A stretch of DNA of 64,000 nucleotides from Paracoccus sp. C2R09 (lineage in GTDB: Bacteria > Pseudomonadota > Alphaproteobacteria > Rhodobacterales > Rhodobacteraceae), in assembly GCF_018860625.1 (NCBI RefSeq), contig NZ_JAHKQB010000019.1, positions 1 to 64,000 on the forward strand. Reading direction: 5' to 3'. The notes beneath the pieces are model-generated. The model did no database searches, was not told the DNA's origin, and saw only the letters and a program-made list of their open reading frames with translations. Both the position numbers and the translations under genes were made by a program. Each line of letters starts with the position of its first letter. Position 1 is the stretch's first letter. Below, piece after piece: positions 25,205-34,837 of the stretch.

Positions 25205-27547
25205 ATGAGCCGCGTGAGCGAGATCATGGAAAGCATGGAATACGGACCCTCGACCGAGGACAGCAGCGCCGCGCGCGACTGGCTGGCACGGCGGGGCAGC
25301 TTCGGTCACTTCATCGGCGGCAGCTTCACCGCGCCGGGCGATGTCTTCGAAACGCGCGACCCCTCGACCGGGGATTTGCTGGCCCGCGTGACGCAAGGGA
25401 CCGCCGATGACGTGGCCGCCGCCGTCAAGGCCGCCCGCAAGGCGCAGCGCCCCTGGGCCAACCTGCCCGGGCATGAACGCGCGCGGTTCCTCTATGCCAT
25501 CGCGCGGCATGTGCAGAAGCGCGAACGCTTCCTGTCGGTGCTGGAGACGCTGGACAACGGCAAGCCCATCCGCGAGGCGCGCGACGGGGACATCCCGCTG
25601 GTCGCGCGGCATTTCTATCACCATGCCGGTTGGGCCGAACTGCGCGACGAACGCTTTGCCGACCATGCGCCCCTGGGCGTCTGCGGCCAGATCATCCCGT
25701 GGAACTTCCCGCTGCTGATGCTGGCCTGGAAGGTCGCGCCCGCGCTGGCCGCCGGGAACACGGTGGTGCTGAAGCCTGCCGAATACACCCCCCTGACGGC
25801 GCTGGCCTTCGCCGAGATCTGCCAGGAGGTCGGCCTGCCCGCGGGCGTCGTGAACATCGTCACCGGCGATGGCGCGACGGGTGCCGCGCTGGTCGCCGCG
25901 GATGCGGACAAGATCGCCTTCACCGGCTCGACCGAGGTCGGGCGCGGGATCGCCTCGGCGCTGGCCGGGACGGGTCGCAGGCTGACGCTGGAACTGGGTG
26001 GCAAGTCGCCCTTCGTGGTGATGGAGGATGCCGATCTGGACGCCGCCGTTGATGGCGTCGTGGACAGCATCTGGTTCAACCAAGGCCAGGTCTGCTGCGC
26101 GGGTTCGCGCATCTTGGTCGCGGAATCGGTAGCCGAGCGGTTCGAGGGGTTGCTGCGCGACCGCATGGCCCGCCTGCGCGTGGGTGCGCCGCTGGACAAG
26201 TCCACCGATATCGGCGCGATCGTCGATCCGGTGCAGAAGGCCCGCATCCTGTCCATCTGCCAGCGCGCCACGGCGGCAGGTGCCGAACTGGTCGGCGGCC
26301 AGCCGCAGGAGGGCTGCTTCGTCGCGCCCGGATACCTGCGCGCCATCGGCCCCGCGAATCCCGGCATGCAAGAGGAGATCTTCGGCCCCATCGCGACGCT
26401 GTCGACCTTCCGCACCGCCGACGAGGCGGTCGAGCTGGCCAACAACACCCGCTATGGGCTTGCAGGTTCCGTCTGGTCCGAGAGCGCGACCGTCGCCACC
26501 GACATCGCCGCCCGCATCAAGGCCGGGGTGATCTGGATCAACGGCGCGAACATGTTCGACGCGGCGGCCCCCTTTGGCGGCTATCGCGAAAGCGGCTACG
26601 GCCGCGAGGGCGGGGCGCAGGGGATGCTGGACTATCTGTCAGCGCCTGTGGTGAAATCCGCCAAGGAGGTCGCGCCCAAACCGCCCGTCGCCGTCACGTC
26701 CGTGGATGCGGCCAGGCCGCAGGGGATCGACCGCACGGCCAAGATGTATATCGGCGGCGCGCAGAAGCGGCCCGATGGCGGGGCAAGCTATGCCGTGCCG
26801 GGAGGGCTTGCGCCGCTGGGCAGCCGCAAGGACATCCGCAACGCCGTCGAGGCCGCGACCAAGGCCGGGAAATGGGCGGGGATGGGCGGTCATGCCCGCG
26901 CGCAGGTCCTGTATTTCATCGCCGAGAACCTCTCGGCGCGGGCGCAGGAATTCGCCGCCCGCACCAGCAAGGCCGAGGTCGAGGCCGCCATCGCACGCGC
27001 CTTCCACTATGCCGCATGGGCCGACAAGTTCGACGGGGCCAATGTGCAGGCCAAGCCGGGGCACCTGGTCAACGTGCTGCCTGAACCGATGGGCGTCTTG
27101 GGCATCGCCTGCCCGAACGCCCAGCCGCTGGCGGGCTTCATGTCGCTGGTCATGCCGGCCATCGCGATGGGCAATTCGGTCGTGGTCGTCCCTTCGCAGG
27201 ACGATCCGCTGCCGGTGACGGACCTGTACCAGGTGTTCGACACCTCGGACCTGCCGGCGGGCGTGGTGAACATCGTGACCGGCCCGGTGGCCGATCTGGC
27301 CCCGCATCTGGCATCGCATGAAGAGGTCGCGGGCTTTTGGCACGCGGCGGGCACGGATCTGCTGGGTCAGGTGGACCGGGCGGCTGCGGGGAACCTGAAG
27401 CCCGTCTGGCCGGTGACCGCGCGCGACTGGACCGGTGCGCAGGCGCAGGGGCAGGGGCAGGGCTTCCTGCAACGCGCCGTGCGGACCAAGACCATCTGGC
27501 TGCCCTATGGGGCCTTGCCCGCGGGCAGCGGCAGCGCGGCCTATTAA
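25205..27547 (+). CDS. ALDH16-type aldehyde dehydrogenase (active domain plus degenerate second domain)
   Basis: The 780-residue protein has a full ALDH domain (about residues 30-490). It contains PWNFPLLMLAWKVAPALAAGNTVV in part, LELGGKSP with the general-base Glu, and catalytic Cys297 (GQVCCAG). A second, shorter ALDH-like segment follows (about 510-780). It keeps Rossmann-like parts (GVLGIACPN, LPAGVVNIVTGP) but has no catalytic Cys region. This is the layout of ALDH16, whose bacterial form is active while the human one has lost the Cys. Its place after deoC suggests it oxidises acetaldehyde or a related aldehyde. ATG 25205 follows GAGGAAGAT. Confidence 0.85.
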   Translation: MSRVSEIMESMEYGPSTEDSSAARDWLARRGSFGHFIGGSFTAPGDVFETRDPSTGDLLARVTQGTADDVAAAVKAARKAQRPWANLPGHERARFLYAIARHVQKRERFLSVLETLDNGKPIREARDGDIPLVARHFYHHAGWAELRDERFADHAPLGVCGQIIPWNFPLLMLAWKVAPALAAGNTVVLKPAEYTPLTALAFAEICQEVGLPAGVVNIVTGDGATGAALVAADADKIAFTGSTEVGRGIASALAGTGRRLTLELGGKSPFVVMEDADLDAAVDGVVDSIWFNQGQVCCAGSRILVAESVAERFEGLLRDRMARLRVGAPLDKSTDIGAIVDPVQKARILSICQRATAAGAELVGGQPQEGCFVAPGYLRAIGPANPGMQEEIFGPIATLSTFRTADEAVELANNTRYGLAGSVWSESATVATDIAARIKAGVIWINGANMFDAAAPFGGYRESGYGREGGAQGMLDYLSAPVVKSAKEVAPKPPVAVTSVDAARPQGIDRTAKMYIGGAQKRPDGGASYAVPGGLAPLGSRKDIRNAVEAATKAGKWAGMGGHARAQVLYFIAENLSARAQEFAARTSKAEVEAAIARAFHYAAWADKFDGANVQAKPGHLVNVLPEPMGVLGIACPNAQPLAGFMSLVMPAIAMGNSVVVVPSQDDPLPVTDLYQVFDTSDLPAGVVNIVTGPVADLAPHLASHEEVAGFWHAAGTDLLGQVDRAAAGNLKPVWPVTARDWTGAQAQGQGQGFLQRAVRTKTIWLPYGALPAGSGSAAY

Positions 27548-27552
27548 AACGT

Positions 27553-27579
27553 GAAAGGGGGCCGGATCGGCCCCCTTTC
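27553..27579. terminator. bidirectional terminator
   Basis: GAAAGGGGGCC (27553-27563) pairs perfectly with GGCCCCCTTTC (27569-27579) around GGATC. It serves the convergent ALDH16-like gene and the peptide permease gene. Confidence 0.85.
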
Positions 27580-27583
27580 GCAT

Positions 27584-28588
27584 TCAGCGTCCGCGGATGC
27601 GCGGGTCCATCGCGTCGCGCAACCCGTCGCCGATATAGTTCACGCACAGCACCGTCAGCGAGATCATCAGCCCCGGGAAGATTACCCGCTGCGGATAGAG
27701 CACCATCTGGTCCACCGCATCATAGAGAAGCCGCCCCCAGGTCGGGAAATCGGGCGGGAAGCCCAGCCCAAGGAAGCTGAGCGCGGATTCCGTGATGATC
27801 GCGGTCGCGATGCCCAGGGTGGCCGCCACCATGATGGGCGACAGCACGTTGGGCAGGATGTGCCGGACGATCATGCGATGCGAGGGTGTGCCGATGGACC
27901 GCGCGGCCAGGATGAACTCGCGCTCTTTCAGGCCCAGCACCTCGCCCCGGACGATGCGGGCGGACTGCATCCAGCTGGTGGCCCCGATGGCCGACACGAT
28001 CAGCAGGAAGATCCCGAACGCCGATCCGAAGGTCTGGGACAACGGTTCGCGGAACAGCGTGACCATCAGCAGCAGCAGGGGCAGCAGCGGCAGCGCCAGG
28101 AACAGTTCGGTCAGGCGCATCAGCGGGCCGTCCAGCCGGCGGAAATATCCCGACATGACGCCGATGAGGCTGCCGAGGAAGATCGCGATGGCCATGGCCG
28201 TCAGCCCCACCGCGATCGACACCTGCCCGCCCGCCATCAGCCGTGCCAGCAGGTCGCGGCCCAGCTGGTCGGTCCCCAGCGGATGCGCCAGCGAGAAGCC
28301 CGAATTGCGCGCGCGGATATCCACATAGGTCGGATCGATCCGCCAGATCAGCGGCCCGACCGACACGAAGAGGATGATGAACACGAAGATGGCCAGTGCC
28401 ACGATCGCGCCCCGGTGGCTGCGGAACTGCCGCCAGACGTCGCGCCACTGGCTGCGGGTCTGGACGATCTCGGGTTCGGCGACCGGCGGCACGACGGGCG
28501 GGCTTGCGCCCTCGGGGGTGGCGGCATTTCCGGCAGCGGCCTTCAGCGCGTCGGTCGGTTGCGTTGCGGGTCGGTGCGGCTCAGTCAT
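27584..28588 (-). CDS. peptide ABC transporter permease (DppC/OppC-type)
   Basis: The 334-residue inner-membrane permease has a cytosolic N-terminal tail of about 50 residues, then about six helices. The EAA loop carries AARSIGTPSHRMIVRHILPN. The N-terminal domain WRQFRSHRGAIVALAIFVF is typical of OppC. It pairs with the DppB-type permease upstream; their reading frames overlap by 8 bp. Substrate is likely a di- or oligopeptide, by association with the binding protein and the M20 hydrolase. Confidence 0.88.
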   Translation of the reverse strand: MTEPHRPATQPTDALKAAAGNAATPEGASPPVVPPVAEPEIVQTRSQWRDVWRQFRSHRGAIVALAIFVFIILFVSVGPLIWRIDPTYVDIRARNSGFSLAHPLGTDQLGRDLLARLMAGGQVSIAVGLTAMAIAIFLGSLIGVMSGYFRRLDGPLMRLTELFLALPLLPLLLLMVTLFREPLSQTFGSAFGIFLLIVSAIGATSWMQSARIVRGEVLGLKEREFILAARSIGTPSHRMIVRHILPNVLSPIMVAATLGIATAIITESALSFLGLGFPPDFPTWGRLLYDAVDQMVLYPQRVIFPGLMISLTVLCVNYIGDGLRDAMDPRIRGR

Positions 28589-29588
28589 AGCGGATCCTCG
28601 GGTCCAGAACCCCGTAGAGAATGTCGGCGATCAGGGTGAAGACCACGATCAGGATGGCGAAGATGAAGGTCAGCGTCAGCACCATCGGGATGTCGCTGCC
28701 GTGGATCGCGGTGATCAGCAGCTGACCCAGCCCGTTCACCTTGAAGACCTGTTCGGTGATGATCGCGCCGCCGAAAACGGCGGGCAGGCCCAGTGCGATG
28801 ACGGTGACGACGGGGATCAGGCTGTTGCGCAGCACGTGCTTCAGCACGACCACGCGTTCGGTCAGCCCCTTGGCGCGGGCCGTGCGGACATAGTCCTGGC
28901 CCAGATTGTCCAGCATCGAGGACCGCATGAACCGGCTGATCTGCGCCGCGTTGTAGAGCGCGAGCACCGTCACCGGCATCACCATCTGGCGCGCCTGCAC
29001 GAGGAAGCTGTTCCAGTCCGTCACCTCGTGGGTGGTGTCGTAGACCGAGGGGAACCACTGCAGCTTGACCGCGAAGATGATGATCAGCACGACCCCCGTG
29101 AAGAAGGTCGGCATGGAAAACCCGATCATCGAGATGAACGTCCCGATCTGGTCGAACCAGGAATACTGCTTGTAGGCCGACATGATCCCGATCGGGATCG
29201 CGATCAGGATGCCCACCACATAGGACATGCCGACGACCGTCAGCGTCTGGGGCACGCGCTGCGCGATCACGTCGAAGACGGGGCTGCGCGACTGGAAGCT
29301 GATGATGCGCTGCATGTCGGCGGCATGGGCCGTTCCGAAGACCTGGTCGAACCAGTAGAGCGGCTCGACCCAGAAGAACTGCTTGAGCCACAGCACGTAG
29401 CGGACGGGCCATGGCTCGCCCAGGCCCAGGGCCGCGCGCATGCGTTCGCGCACCTCGGGGGGGACGGTCAGGGGGACGTCACCCAATGGATCGCCCGGCG
29501 ATGCTTCCAGCAGAAGGAAGATCACCAGCGAGATGAACAGAAGGGTGGGAATCGCCAGCAGCAGCCGACGGATGGTGAAATTCAGCAT
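28581..29588 (-). CDS. peptide ABC transporter permease (DppB/OppB-type)
   Basis: The 335-residue permease starts with MLNFTIRRLLLAIPTLLFISLVIFLLL, shown here in part, a first helix typical of OppB. The EAA loop is DYVRTARAKGLTERVVVLKHVLRN, also in part. ATG 29588 is chosen because the hydrophobic start is there; the frame extends to 29642 without family similarity. It follows the binding-protein gene after a hairpin at 29672-29698, which may reduce expression of the permeases relative to the binding protein. Confidence 0.88.
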   Translation of the reverse strand: MLNFTIRRLLLAIPTLLFISLVIFLLLEASPGDPLGDVPLTVPPEVRERMRAALGLGEPWPVRYVLWLKQFFWVEPLYWFDQVFGTAHAADMQRIISFQSRSPVFDVIAQRVPQTLTVVGMSYVVGILIAIPIGIMSAYKQYSWFDQIGTFISMIGFSMPTFFTGVVLIIIFAVKLQWFPSVYDTTHEVTDWNSFLVQARQMVMPVTVLALYNAAQISRFMRSSMLDNLGQDYVRTARAKGLTERVVVLKHVLRNSLIPVVTVIALGLPAVFGGAIITEQVFKVNGLGQLLITAIHGSDIPMVLTLTFIFAILIVVFTLIADILYGVLDPRIRYD

Positions 29589-29671
29589 GGCGCCTCGGTC
29601 ATGATGTGGACGGGCATGGGACTCCTCCCCCATCTTGAACACGGGCGCGCCGTCCCCAAGAGAGAGGGGGC

Positions 29672-29698
29672 GCCGCCCCGGCGCGTGGCCGGGGCGGC
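29672..29698 (-). terminator. intra-operon hairpin
   Basis: GCCGCCCCGGC (29672-29682) pairs with GCCGGGGCGGC (29688-29698) around GCGTG, between the binding-protein gene and the first permease. It probably attenuates read-through or stabilises the upstream mRNA. Confidence 0.7.
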
Positions 29699-29706
29699 AG
29701 GGGTCG

Positions 29707-31410
29707 TCATTCCTCGATGCGGGTCCAGTCGGCGACGTTCCAGATCTCGCTGTCCCATGCGTTCAGCTCGACCCCGCCGAGCGTGTTCGAATGGGCCGAG
29801 GCGGTGCCGCGATAGACGATGGGGATGATGACGTTGTTGTCCTTGGTCAGCATGTCGTTCATCTTGCGGCCCATCGCCGCGCGTTCGTCCGCATCCACGA
29901 TGCCTTCGAGGTCCGCGACCATCTGGTCGTATTCCTCGTTGCAGAAGCGGCTGGTATTCTCGCCCTGCCACTGGTTCGCGGGCGAGGGTGCCTTGTTGCA
30001 GGTATGCTTGGACAGGTAGGGGGCCGGGTTCGTGCCGTCGAAGTTGTCGGCATACATCTCGATATCGGCATAGAACTTCTGCAGCGTGTCGGGCGAACCC
30101 GCATCCGAACCGAAGAAGACCGACGCGTCGATTGTCTTCAGCTCGGTTTCCACGCCGATCTCGGACCACCACTGCTTGATCAGCGCCTGGAAGTCCTGGC
30201 GGACTGCGTTGACCGAGGTCTGGTAGGTGATGCTGAGCGTCACGCCGTCCTTCTCACGCACGCCGTTGCCGTTCATCACCCAGCCGGCTTCCTCCAGCAG
30301 GGCATTCGCGCCTTCGATGTCCTGGGTCAGGCATTCGGTGTTCTCGGATGCCCATGCCTCGGGGGCGGGGACATAGTTGCAGGTCGGCTTGCCCGCGGGG
30401 CCATAGCCGATCTCGACCAGCAGTTCGCGGTCGATGGCCATGGACAGCGCCTTGCGCACGGCGGGGTCCGACAGGAAGGGATGCGGATGCTCCAGCGTCG
30501 AACGCTCGCCCTCGGGCAGGGACGAGGACGGGTCGGTCAGGTTGACATGCAGGCGTTCCACGAGGCTGCCGAAGGCCGCCGCGACCTTGCCACGACCGGC
30601 GGCTTCCATGCCGGCGATGACATCGGGGGCCAGCTGGGTGTTCCAGGCATAGTCGAACTCGCCCGTCTCCAGCACCGAACGCGCGGCACCGGCCGCATCG
30701 CCGCCGCCCTTGACCAGCACGGTCGCGAAGGCGGGCTTCTCGGGGTCGCGATATTCGCTGTTCGCTTCCAGCGAGATGGTGTCGTTCGTCAGGAACTCGG
30801 TCACCGCGAAGGGGCCGGTCCCGATCGGGTTGAAGTTCTGGTCGGTGCAGGTCGGCGCGTTCGACCCGATGCAGCTTTCGAACTGGGCCTTCTGCAGGAT
30901 CGGCGATTGCGAACCGACGAAGGCCGCGAAGGGATCGGGGCGCGGCGATGCGAAGGTGATCTTGACGGTCTGCGGGTCGATCGCCTCGATCGCGGTCACG
31001 CCTTCGAACTTGGCCAGCTGCGAGCAGCCGCCTTCGGGATGCATGCAGTATTCGCCGGTGAAGACCACGTCCTCGGCGGTCAGGGGCGTGCCGTCCGACC
31101 ACTTGACGTCGTCGCGCAGCGTCCAGGTGACCGAAGTCATGTCCTCGGAGATGCCGCCATTGTCCAGCGACGGGATCTCGGTCACGAGACGGGGATAGAT
31201 GTTGCCCTGCGCGTCGTAGCCGGCAAGCGGTTCGAGCGTCAGGCTGGAGGCGATGACCTCCTTGGTGCCACCCGACAGGTAGGGGTTCATCGTCGAGGGG
31301 GCCTGCCAGAGGATCAGGCCCAGCTGCCCGTCGCCGCCACGTTCCGCCATGGCAGCCGGGGCCATCGCAAGCATCGCGGCGGCGCCCATGAGAACAGTCT
31401 TCAGTTTCAT
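29707..31410 (-). CDS. peptide ABC transporter substrate-binding protein (SBP_bac_5)
   Basis: The 567-residue periplasmic protein has a signal peptide (MKLKTVLMGAAAMLAMAPAA, cut after AMA). A family-5 extracellular solute-binding domain follows with SLTLEPLAGYDAQGN and WTLRDDVKWSDGTPLTAEDV segments, shown in part. Two Cys-Cys-containing surface loops (EYCMHPEGGCSQ; SCIGSNAPTCTDQN) suggest disulfides. It delivers a peptide or similar ligand to the two permeases downstream. ATG 31410 is set by the signal peptide. The 259-bp region upstream separates it from the divergent ATPase gene and should hold both promoters. Confidence 0.88.
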   Translation of the reverse strand: MKLKTVLMGAAAMLAMAPAAMAERGGDGQLGLILWQAPSTMNPYLSGGTKEVIASSLTLEPLAGYDAQGNIYPRLVTEIPSLDNGGISEDMTSVTWTLRDDVKWSDGTPLTAEDVVFTGEYCMHPEGGCSQLAKFEGVTAIEAIDPQTVKITFASPRPDPFAAFVGSQSPILQKAQFESCIGSNAPTCTDQNFNPIGTGPFAVTEFLTNDTISLEANSEYRDPEKPAFATVLVKGGGDAAGAARSVLETGEFDYAWNTQLAPDVIAGMEAAGRGKVAAAFGSLVERLHVNLTDPSSSLPEGERSTLEHPHPFLSDPAVRKALSMAIDRELLVEIGYGPAGKPTCNYVPAPEAWASENTECLTQDIEGANALLEEAGWVMNGNGVREKDGVTLSITYQTSVNAVRQDFQALIKQWWSEIGVETELKTIDASVFFGSDAGSPDTLQKFYADIEMYADNFDGTNPAPYLSKHTCNKAPSPANQWQGENTSRFCNEEYDQMVADLEGIVDADERAAMGRKMNDMLTKDNNVIIPIVYRGTASAHSNTLGGVELNAWDSEIWNVADWTRIEE

Positions 31411-31669
31411 CACACTCTCCTGTTGGGTGTTGTGCTCCGCGGTCCTTGCCACGGCACGACCAGCCATTTGTCGGCTGTTGTTATTGCGTCCGTCCCTTTT
31501 CGTGTCGCGGGTGCTTCTTTCATCGTGTCGTCGCCCTGCGGAATGGCGGCATCTTCGGATGAAGCCCGCAAATAATGCAAGACTAATCGCGCCTTCGGCC
31601 GATGGGCTTTCGGCTTTGACTTTTCGGGGACAGGGATTAGCCTTCCGGCTTGAACTTCATCTGGGGGCC

Positions 31670-33505
31670 ATGATGCTTGACGACAAACCACTTGTTTCCA
31701 TTGAGAAACTTCGCGTCGAATTCGATACGAGCGACGGGGTGGTCGTGGGCGTCAAGGATGTCAGCTTCGACATCAAGCCGGGCGAATGTGTCTGCGTGGT
31801 GGGCGAATCCGGGTCGGGCAAGTCGGTCAGTTCGCTGTCGCTGATGCGGCTTGTCGAATTCGGCGGCGGGACCATCGCGGGGGGGCGCCTGATGTTCACC
31901 GACGACAAGGGGCGCGACATCGATCTGGCCCAGCAGTCCAGCGGCGTGATGCGCGACATCCGGGGCAACCAGATCGGCATGATCTTCCAGGAACCGATGA
32001 CCGCGCTGAACCCGGTCTTCACCGTGGGCGACCAACTGACCGAGGGGCTGATCGCCCATCGTGGCATGACCAAGACGCAGGCCCGGGCCCGCGCGCTGGA
32101 GATCCTGCGCCAGGTCCGCATCCCCGAACCGGAACGCCGTCTGGACCAGTATCCCCACGAGCTGTCGGGCGGGATGCGCCAGCGCGTCGTCATCGCCATC
32201 GCGATGGCCTGCGAACCCCGTCTGCTGATCTGCGACGAACCGACCACCGCGCTGGACGTCACCATCCAGGCCGAGATCCTTGCCCTGATCGACCGGCTCA
32301 AGCGCGAGAAGCAGATTGCCGTTCTTTTCATCACTCATGACATGGCGGTGGTCGCGCAGATGGCAGATCGCGTCGTGGTCATGTATCGCGGCGACAAGGT
32401 CGAGGAAGGCCCGGTCGAACAGATCTTCGAGGCGCCCCAGAAGGATTACACGAAGATGCTGCTGGCCGCCGTGCCGCGGTTGGGGGAAATGACGGGCAAG
32501 CCTGCCCCAGAACGCCTGCGACTGATGCGCGACGGCAGCCACGGCGCCCCCGAACCGATCATCGTGGCCGATCCCAAGCCGCTGCTGACGGTCAGGAACC
32601 TGACCACGCGATTCGAGGTCAAGGGCGGGCTTCTGCGCCGCACCGTCGCGCGCGTCCACGCGGTCGAGGATGTCAGCTTCTCGATCAATGGCGGCGAGAC
32701 GCTGTCGCTGGTGGGCGAATCGGGCTGCGGGAAATCCACCTGCGGACGTTCGCTGCTGCGGCTGGTCGAACCCGACAGCGGCACGGTCGATCTGGGCGGC
32801 ACCGACATCCTGGCGCTGTCGCAATCGGCCCTGCGCAAGGCGCGGCGCGACATGCAGATGATCTTCCAGGATCCCTTTGCCAGCCTCGACCCGCATATGA
32901 ACCTGTATGACCAGGTGGCCGAGCCGATGCAGAACTATGGCATCGGCAGCCGTTCCGAACGCGAGGACCGCATCGCGACCCTGTTCGACCGGGTCGAACT
33001 GCCCCGCAGCTTCATGCGCCGCTTCCCCCACGAGATGTCGGGCGGCCAGCGCCAGCGCATCGCCATCGCGCGCGCCCTTGCGCTGAACCCGCGCCTGATC
33101 GTCGCCGACGAGGCCGTGTCGGCGCTGGACGTGTCGGTGCAGGCGCAGGTGCTGAACCTGCTGATGGAACTGCAGCAGGATCTGGGCATCTCGATGCTGT
33201 TCATCAGCCATGACATGGCCGTCGTCGAACGCGTCAGCCATCATGTGGGCGTCATGTATCTGGGCCGCATCGTCGAACTGGGCACCCGCGCGCAGGTCTT
33301 CGAGAACCCGCAGCACAGCTATACCCGTCAGCTGATGTCGGCGGTGCCGGTGGCCGATCCGCGGCAGAAGAAGATCTCCGAGGATCTGAACTTCAGCCCG
33401 ATCCCGTCGCCGATCCACCCGGTCGATTACCGGCCCGTGCCCTCGACCTATCGCGAGGTCGCGCCGGGGCACCGCGTGCTGGTCGATCCGGTCACCCATG
33501 GCTGA
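31670..33505 (+). CDS. fused double ATP-binding protein of peptide ABC transporter (DppD-DppF-like)
   Basis: The 611-residue protein carries two ABC ATPase domains that are separate in many bacteria. Domain 1 (about 1-275) has GESGSGKS and LSGGMRQR. Domain 2 (about 300-600) has GESGCGKS and MSGGQRQR. Each ends with the oligopeptide_trans-type C-terminal tail. It should drive the permeases encoded on the other strand. ATG 31670 is directly followed by an in-frame ATG at 31673; GGGGG lies just before the first, so either is possible. The M20 amidohydrolase follows. Confidence 0.9.
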   Translation: MMLDDKPLVSIEKLRVEFDTSDGVVVGVKDVSFDIKPGECVCVVGESGSGKSVSSLSLMRLVEFGGGTIAGGRLMFTDDKGRDIDLAQQSSGVMRDIRGNQIGMIFQEPMTALNPVFTVGDQLTEGLIAHRGMTKTQARARALEILRQVRIPEPERRLDQYPHELSGGMRQRVVIAIAMACEPRLLICDEPTTALDVTIQAEILALIDRLKREKQIAVLFITHDMAVVAQMADRVVVMYRGDKVEEGPVEQIFEAPQKDYTKMLLAAVPRLGEMTGKPAPERLRLMRDGSHGAPEPIIVADPKPLLTVRNLTTRFEVKGGLLRRTVARVHAVEDVSFSINGGETLSLVGESGCGKSTCGRSLLRLVEPDSGTVDLGGTDILALSQSALRKARRDMQMIFQDPFASLDPHMNLYDQVAEPMQNYGIGSRSEREDRIATLFDRVELPRSFMRRFPHEMSGGQRQRIAIARALALNPRLIVADEAVSALDVSVQAQVLNLLMELQQDLGISMLFISHDMAVVERVSHHVGVMYLGRIVELGTRAQVFENPQHSYTRQLMSAVPVADPRQKKISEDLNFSPIPSPIHPVDYRPVPSTYREVAPGHRVLVDPVTHG

Positions 33506-33615
33506 CAGGTTGGCTGTCCGGTTTTCGGGCAGCCTATGCAATCCGCGAAAGACCTGCGACGCGAGGCTTGCAGTATCTGCATGAACGCGCCAGTCTTTGC
33601 GCGAAGGAGAACGAC

Positions 33616-34782
33616 ATGCCCATCAAGAACCGATTTGCCGAACTGTTGCCCGAGATCACCGCCTGGCGCCGCGATTTCCACGAGAACCCCGAACTGCTCT
33701 ACGAGGTGCATCGCACCGCGGGCAAGGTGTCGGAGCTGCTGCGCGAATTCGGATGCGACGAGGTGGTCGAGGGCGTGGGCCGGACCGGCGTGGTCGGCGT
33801 GATCAAGGGCCGCACCGACACGAAGGGCCGCGTCGTGGGGCTGCGCGCCGACATGGACGCGCTGCCGATCGAGGAGCAGACCGGCGTCGAATATGCCAGC
33901 AAGACACCGGGCACGATGCATGCCTGCGGTCATGACGGCCATACCGCCATGCTGCTGGGGGCCGCGAAATACCTGGCCGAGACGCGCAATTTCGACGGCA
34001 CCGCCGTGGTGATCTTCCAGCCCGCCGAGGAAGGCGGGGCAGGCGGTCTGGCCATGGTCGAGGACGGTCTGGTCGATCGCTGGAAGATCGACGAGTTCTA
34101 TGGGATGCACAACATGCCCGGCATGCCGGTTGGTCATTTCGCGATCAAGCCCGGACCGATGATGGCCGCCGCCGACCAGTTCGAGATCACCGTGACCGGC
34201 AAGGGCGGCCATGCGGCCAAGCCCCATGAATGCATCGACACCACGCTGACCGCCGCGCAGATCATCGTGGCCGTGCAGTCGGTCGTGTCGCGCAACATCG
34301 ATCCGCTGAAGAACGCGGTGATCTCGGTCTGCGTGGTGTCGACCGATTCGACCGCGCATAACGTGATCCCCCAGGTGGTGAAGCTGAAGGGCACGGCGCG
34401 CAGCCTGGACGCGCAGGTCCGCGACCAGCTGCAGGAAGGCATCACCCGCGTCGCCACGAACATCGCCGCCGCGATGGGGGCCACGGCGCAGGTCGATTAC
34501 GAACGCGGATACCCGGTGACGATGAACGACGATCGGGCCACGGAATGGGCCATCGACGTGGCAGCGGGCATCTCGGGCGAGGTGAATACCGCGATGGAGC
34601 CGATGATGGGCGGCGAGGATTTCAGCTACATGCTGAACGAACGTCCGGGCGCCTATATCTGGGTCGGCAACGGCGATACCGCCATGGTCCATCACCCGGC
34701 CTACAACTTCAACGACGAGGCGATCCCGGCGGGGTCCAGCTGGTATGCCGGCATGGTCGAGGCGCGGATGCCCGCCGCCTGA
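33616..34782 (+). CDS. M20-family amidohydrolase (hippurate hydrolase/IAA-amino-acid hydrolase-like)
   Basis: The 388-residue metalloenzyme has ACGHDGHTAMLLGAA (metal Cys/His), PAEEGGAGG (Glu catalytic and ligand), a His in MHNMPG, and the closing GGEDFSYM. It cleaves N-acyl amino acids or peptide amides in the cytosol. AAGGAGAACGAC before ATG 33616 is a strong ribosome site and decides the start. The adjacent peptide ATPase suggests that imported conjugates are its substrates. The exact substrate cannot be told. Confidence 0.88.
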   Translation: MPIKNRFAELLPEITAWRRDFHENPELLYEVHRTAGKVSELLREFGCDEVVEGVGRTGVVGVIKGRTDTKGRVVGLRADMDALPIEEQTGVEYASKTPGTMHACGHDGHTAMLLGAAKYLAETRNFDGTAVVIFQPAEEGGAGGLAMVEDGLVDRWKIDEFYGMHNMPGMPVGHFAIKPGPMMAAADQFEITVTGKGGHAAKPHECIDTTLTAAQIIVAVQSVVSRNIDPLKNAVISVCVVSTDSTAHNVIPQVVKLKGTARSLDAQVRDQLQEGITRVATNIAAAMGATAQVDYERGYPVTMNDDRATEWAIDVAAGISGEVNTAMEPMMGGEDFSYMLNERPGAYIWVGNGDTAMVHHPAYNFNDEAIPAGSSWYAGMVEARMPAA

Positions 34783-34789
34783 GGGCGAC

Positions 34790-34814
34790 CGGGGCGCGCA
34801 CTCCGCGCGCCCCG
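34790..34814. terminator. terminator after amidohydrolase
   Basis: CGGGGCGCGC (34790-34799) pairs perfectly with GCGCGCCCCG (34805-34814) around ACTCC. It lies between convergent genes. Confidence 0.8.
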
Positions 34815-34837
34815 ATCCCTTCCTTTCAGGGCGGGGC

